DNA of 64,000 bases from the NCBI RefSeq assembly GCF_040581485.1, contig NC_090131.1:20906532-20970531 (forward strand), written 5' to 3'. A model generated the notes under the pieces. It had not been told where the DNA came from, ran no database searches, and saw only the letters and a program-made list of their open reading frames with translations. Shown piece by piece: positions 59,701 to 64,000 of the stretch. Each line of letters starts with the position of its first letter. Position 1 is the first letter of the stretch. The stretch is from Linepithema humile. Its lineage: Eukaryota > Arthropoda > Insecta > Hymenoptera > Formicidae. The translations under genes were made by a program, and so were the position numbers.

Positions 59701-62700
59701 TTTTTTGGACTTCTTCGCGAAGAAGATAATACGTAGAAGCACACACATTTTTCATGGAATATAATCATCAGCTTCTTATAAGAGCATTTGCCTTTATACA
59801 ACTGCATATTCTGCCAAGCTTTTTCTTCTAGCTTATGACGCATTCCGCTGGATAATTTTCACGCCAGAACCCTTTTATGATGTTCGTAAAACCACGTCAT
59901 TACCAACTGTTTTCTGTTTCTGACGTTAAAAGATGCACGTACCGGCACAAGCGCGCACATTGCGTGCGTATCGCTTCACTCATGTAACGCGTCATAAAAG
60001 GGAAAAGAAAAAGAGAAGAAAGAATAATCAGCTAGAGAAGCGAAATAGACTGGAAGCTCTTAAATTTCTACGTTCACTCGACTGCCGCTGCGAAATTCAC
60101 TGTGAAACCGTAAGCGGTAGGAAAAAAATTTCTAGGTCGAACGCGAAGGAGGTGGAGCTCGCGAGTGGGCAAAGTTGTGTGTAGAGGAATTTGAGGATAA
60201 ATTTTGCGCTCTATGCTCGAATTAAATTCCACGGCATAGCGAAAAAAACTGTGTTCTGTGAAGAGAGGGAGACAGAGGGAGAGAGGCTGGAAGGGAGGAA
60301 AGAGGAAGATAGTAAATGGATCTACAACGGAATAGTTCTACACCAGTGGTTCGGTATGCGATAAGCTGACGGCTTGGTTTGTGAATGTGAATGCGGCGTG
60401 TACTGCGATAAAAACGTTATATAAACTGAAATATTACATTGATTAAGTAAATGGATTTTGTTGCATTCGAAATAATAACGCTTTTCCTTCGTTAATCTGT
60501 TTATGGTAAAATAAAACAATCATTGATTTCATTGATTAAAGAGAACATCTCTCTAACCGCTTTTGTTTAAACAGAATATTTAAGTTCAAGAAAAACTAGG
60601 AATGCTAATTCTTCAAATTAAAAAATAACTTATTTATCATTCAAATAAAATTTGAAAACTATCCCTCGAATGAAGTATTGATAATATATGAAATACTTAA
60701 TTAAAAAATGACAAATAAAGAAACGCATTTAACTAGTTAAATAAATATATATAAATGAAATAATTTAACGTTAATTTAACAATTTGTGTATGTTTAATTT
60801 CGCAAAATTTAATAACGCGTTGAATAGCAGTTGAAAAAAAAGAACAGTTGTGCTGGAGATTCATTTATTAAGTATCAGTACGATATTGCAGCGCGATGTT
60901 GCAATGAATATTTGTAGCACATATCTTTGAAAGGATTTCCTGCTCGTAGATATTTTCTCTTGTGATGCCGTGTGCAACACAGACAAGCTAAGAACAATGC
61001 GCGAAATTAAATTCTTTCGAGTATGGAAGAGCGATGCGAATGAATTAGGAACGGAGGAGTATTGCCCGATTCTATTTTGTCGCGTGACAAGTAAAATGCG
61101 AGAGCGCGCGACATGCGAAAAAATTCACGCTGGTTTGTGCATTTTACGTTTAGTTAATCCGTGCATCGCCGATTTAGGTCTCCCTGTGTCAAATACTGTG
61201 AGTCATGTTTTGTTGTTGGTCGCGAATTAAATAGCGATGCGTCGACAGATATCGCGAACAAATTCGGAAACGCATTTCCGCTTAAATTAAATATAATAAA
61301 ACAAGTGTCTGCAAAATCTCTATATCGCATGCAACGGCTGTGCCGGCACGCCGACTGCGTGACGGATGTGTATCCGCCGCGTGCAAGAGTGGTTGTGGAA
61401 CGGCAAATGGCATGTGATCTGTCCCTGGATGCCAATCGTTGGAAAATTTCGGTTGTGGTCCAGAACGGCCGGATCAATGTTACCGCGAGTCGCTGCATTG
61501 GCTTTCTCTGATGGATAAAGCGACCCCTTGCATATGCAGTACACGAATCGCCCTGCACATTCCGCTCGTTGACTGCCATGGCCGTGCATTCTTTCCTCTC
61601 GATTGCTTCCGTAAAATATTTTCCTCTTTCGAACGATGGCTTTCTTTTAATTTGAAAAGATTAAGATGCATAGCCTTTTTACAATCAAATATTTTTTTAG
61701 TTTTTTTTTTTATTATTGACTTTACTCGTAATTTTCTTTTACTCTTTGAGGCGCCTATAAATAATTAAGTATTTTATAAGTCTCTTATTTTTATCAGTTT
61801 CTACTTGAGCTGTGTTTTGTAAACAGTATTTTTCATACGTGTTATTTGTGCCGAAGTATTTAACTTTTTATTTCTCTTTGTTATATTTGTAGTACACAGA
61901 ATGCGTAAAACAAGCAATAAGAAAAGGAGATGCTATATTCCTGATATAATCGATTGAAAACGATATCGGAATCCTTCCGACATGTGTTTGCAACAGAAGC
62001 TTTGAATGGGAATGTTCCGATTTGCGGCCACAAAGGGTTAAAGGCCACAATTCATGCTCTTGATAATCGGAGTGCGTATTATCCGATTTGAAGCGAAATA
62101 TTCGCAAGCATCTTGTTTACGTGCGGCGATGACGAGCTGAAAAGGCCAGAAACACGGCGCGGTGTCAACGATAATGATAACGGCGTGGCAACAAGTGCTT
62201 TTAACGTTCTAACACTCTCGCTGCATTCTTGGGAAGCACTCAACGCGTACTCGCTCTATAGGACTATATCGGTTTTGGCGAAATGATGAAACGTGATGCG
62301 ATCGTCAGCGGGACAGAGAAAGAGAGGAAGAAACCGGGAAACGCTTTTTACGGCATCCGAGCCATCTGAATGAATTCTTTAACCGGCCTAACCATTTCCT
62401 CTGTTCGTACAGCATGTATGCTTACTGTCTCTTTTCCGACATCATCGGCATGTCCGTGTTCTCAGTACCTTGTGCTCTTTTAAAATCCAACTTCTCTCTC
62501 CGCGCCATATACGCGCGGGCAATCCATGCGGTAGTTCCTGCTTATATCTTACTTCCATCCTGTTTTCCTTACGAGATCTTTCTACAAAACTTGGTTTGCA
62601 CAACGTACACAGTACGTCTAAAGCAACCATCACGCATCGTTAAACATTCAAAAATTCAAAGCGAGACAGCTCGTTCTTTGCCTATTTCTTTTATACGTGG

Positions 62701-63722
62701 CGCAGCAGCTTTCTTCGCCTTTAGTATCTTCCCGGGGATCCAATTTTTCTCTCCGACGTAACACGAAGCTCGGAATAGGAAATTCCTCGAAGTTGCACGC
62801 GGGCTTGCAACAAGTGAAATATTTAATTTTGCGCGATGCGTTATGCAAGCAACGCTTCAGAGACGTAACTTGTACGGGATAATGCCACGTGAAATTAATA
62901 CGGACGGCGTTACTGCGTATGCAACGTGTGCTACCATTCTATTCTCTTTCTTTTTTGCTCGAGAAGTAGGAAGAAGAGGGGAGGAAGGAGTAGTGCGAAA
63001 GCTTGGGAGGAGCGCTCGATCTGTCAAGGCCAGCTGCTAGAGGGCGAACTACTTGATTTACGCCTTTCTTCCATCTTCGCTCGCGGAACATCCTCCCCGC
63101 CTTTCCCTTATTCTTCTCTTGAATGCTCTATTTCATCAGCTTAATTCGCTAAAAACGTGAATGGCTTTCGTCCACGCTAATGGAGTTAAGTTAAGCTTGT
63201 ATTTTTCCTCAAACAAGTTGAAATATGATAACACCAAATATACACCGTCATAGTTATTTTCACAGGCAGTACGATGTTTATCGATATTCCCACCTCTTAA
63301 TAAAACCTATCTCGAACCGTGGAGGTTTCGAAACTGATTCGTTACCGCGTAACTTTTGCTCTTGAATATTTCTCCGCAGTGCCTTAACGAGTTTCTGATT
63401 CTTAGGAAGTTTCTTAGAAATGATTATATTCGAGGCTTGTAGTTGTAAAACTCGTTAAATCCACTATAAACTATTTTGAGAAGAGACAGGAAAAACTAAT
63501 TGCTTATCTGTAAATTAGTGAACTGGAATATTTATGTATTAAATAAACACATTTATTTAAAACTTATATCAGAACTGCGATTGAACTTTGCGCTGTACGC
63601 CGACACCATTTATTCTATTTTCTTTGCATATTCCCATCTATTTCGGCATATGAATATTTTCAAAGTAATAAATGAGAACTTTGTGAAATATAAATTTTTA
63701 TATATTTGATAGGATGTAGTTT
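56731..63722. other. Intron stretch, simple repeats only
   Basis: Mixed sequence with an AT tract at 58572-58585, purine-rich tracts at 58611-58635 and 60258-60312, and AT-rich DNA at 60540-60840. Many overlapping frames of 60-141 codons on both strands (for example around 61154-61589) lack support. No gene or transposon recognised. Confidence 0.5.
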
Positions 63723-63747
63723 GGGGGGCGGCGGGGAGGGGGGGGGG
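63723..63747. repeat. G-run cluster
   Basis: Runs of 6, 2, 4 and 10 G separated by single bases, able in principle to form a G-quadruplex. Immediately followed by ATACAC and, a few bases on, its complement GTGTAT. Confidence 0.85.
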
Positions 63748-64000
63748 ATACACACACTTTGTGTATGCAGGTTTTAGATAAGCTTTTTTCCGCGAGGAGA
63801 GATTCGCATCGTACAATTTTTTAGAGGTTACACGTGGAGTGAGCAGGTTATTTTGTTTGTCTACATTGTGGTTGTGAACTGCGGGGCGAATCTGTTTACT
63901 ACCCTCTGTTGCGGCGTGGTATAAAAAAGTCTTTCGTTCACACGAGTGATAAATTTCTGATGTAAACTACCCCCGTTTTCTTTTCTTCAAAGGCCTTTCA

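Larger units (their letters stand above)
36800..64000 (+). other. 5' part of next dpr intron (phase 2)
   Basis: It begins GTGAGTTG at 36800 and runs to the window end, so it is at least 27.2 kb unless a short exon was missed. I looked for a continuation encoding the rest of Ig2 (an SVKT-like start and a D-x-G-x-Y-x-C motif) and found none. Confidence 0.8.

Noticed and set aside
63960..64000. Possible acceptor (pyrimidine tract then AAAG) of the next dpr exon at the window end
   Set aside because: The few bases after the AG do not complete the expected serine and do not continue as the Dpr Ig2 sequence, and too little sequence remains to judge.

Overview
This 64 kb window looks like the inside of one very large eukaryotic gene from an insect, most likely a hymenopteran such as an ant. 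The sequence is AT-rich but not depleted in CpG, is full of microsatellites and small non-autonomous DNA transposons, and has almost no coding sequence. The organism call is an inference from these features and from the gene family; it was not tested against a database.

The only coding sequence I can defend is two exons on the + strand, 5458-5671 and 36622-36799. They encode the second half of the first immunoglobulin (Ig) domain and the first half of the second Ig domain of a Dpr (defective proboscis extension response) family cell-surface protein. Members of this family pair with DIP proteins in synaptic partner recognition. The exons carry family hallmarks (a VSWVRR start, HLLTIG, D-G-Y-C, HPP, then a C2-set Ig with KAGSTIELKC and VTWRHG). 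Exon 1 ends after one base of a codon and exon 2 supplies the other two, so they join in frame across an intron of 30,950 bp. The exons for the signal peptide and first half of Ig1 lie upstream of the window. The rest of Ig2 and the C-terminus lie downstream or were not found.

Layout: 1-5457 is the 3' part of an upstream intron, with a diverged tandem duplication near 2.8-3.2 kb. 5458-5671 is the first exon. 5672-36621 is a 31 kb intron holding a long fold-back palindrome (8.06-8.24 kb), a CTAG-rich element with terminal inverted repeats (9.79-10.26 kb), a nested inverted repeat (15.55-15.83 kb), a MITE with CACACAG termini (18.8-19.2 kb), a duplicated 122-125 bp segment sitting between 62 bp direct repeats (21.56-21.81 kb), a CpG-rich patch with a hairpin (31.56-32.15 kb) and many short repeats. 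36622-36799 is the second exon. 36800-64000 is the next intron as far as the window reaches. It holds a diverged tandem duplication (47.08-47.41 kb), a Tc1/mariner-like MITE (52.91-53.42 kb) and a segment of unusual composition (56.42-56.72 kb).

I found no tRNA, rRNA, CRISPR array, operon or nested protein-coding gene. The many open frames of 60-220 codons look like chance frames in GC-rich or low-complexity intron DNA. I see no new biological system; the most interesting items are structural (the 21.6 kb insertion, the CTAG-rich element and the fold-back at 8.1 kb).
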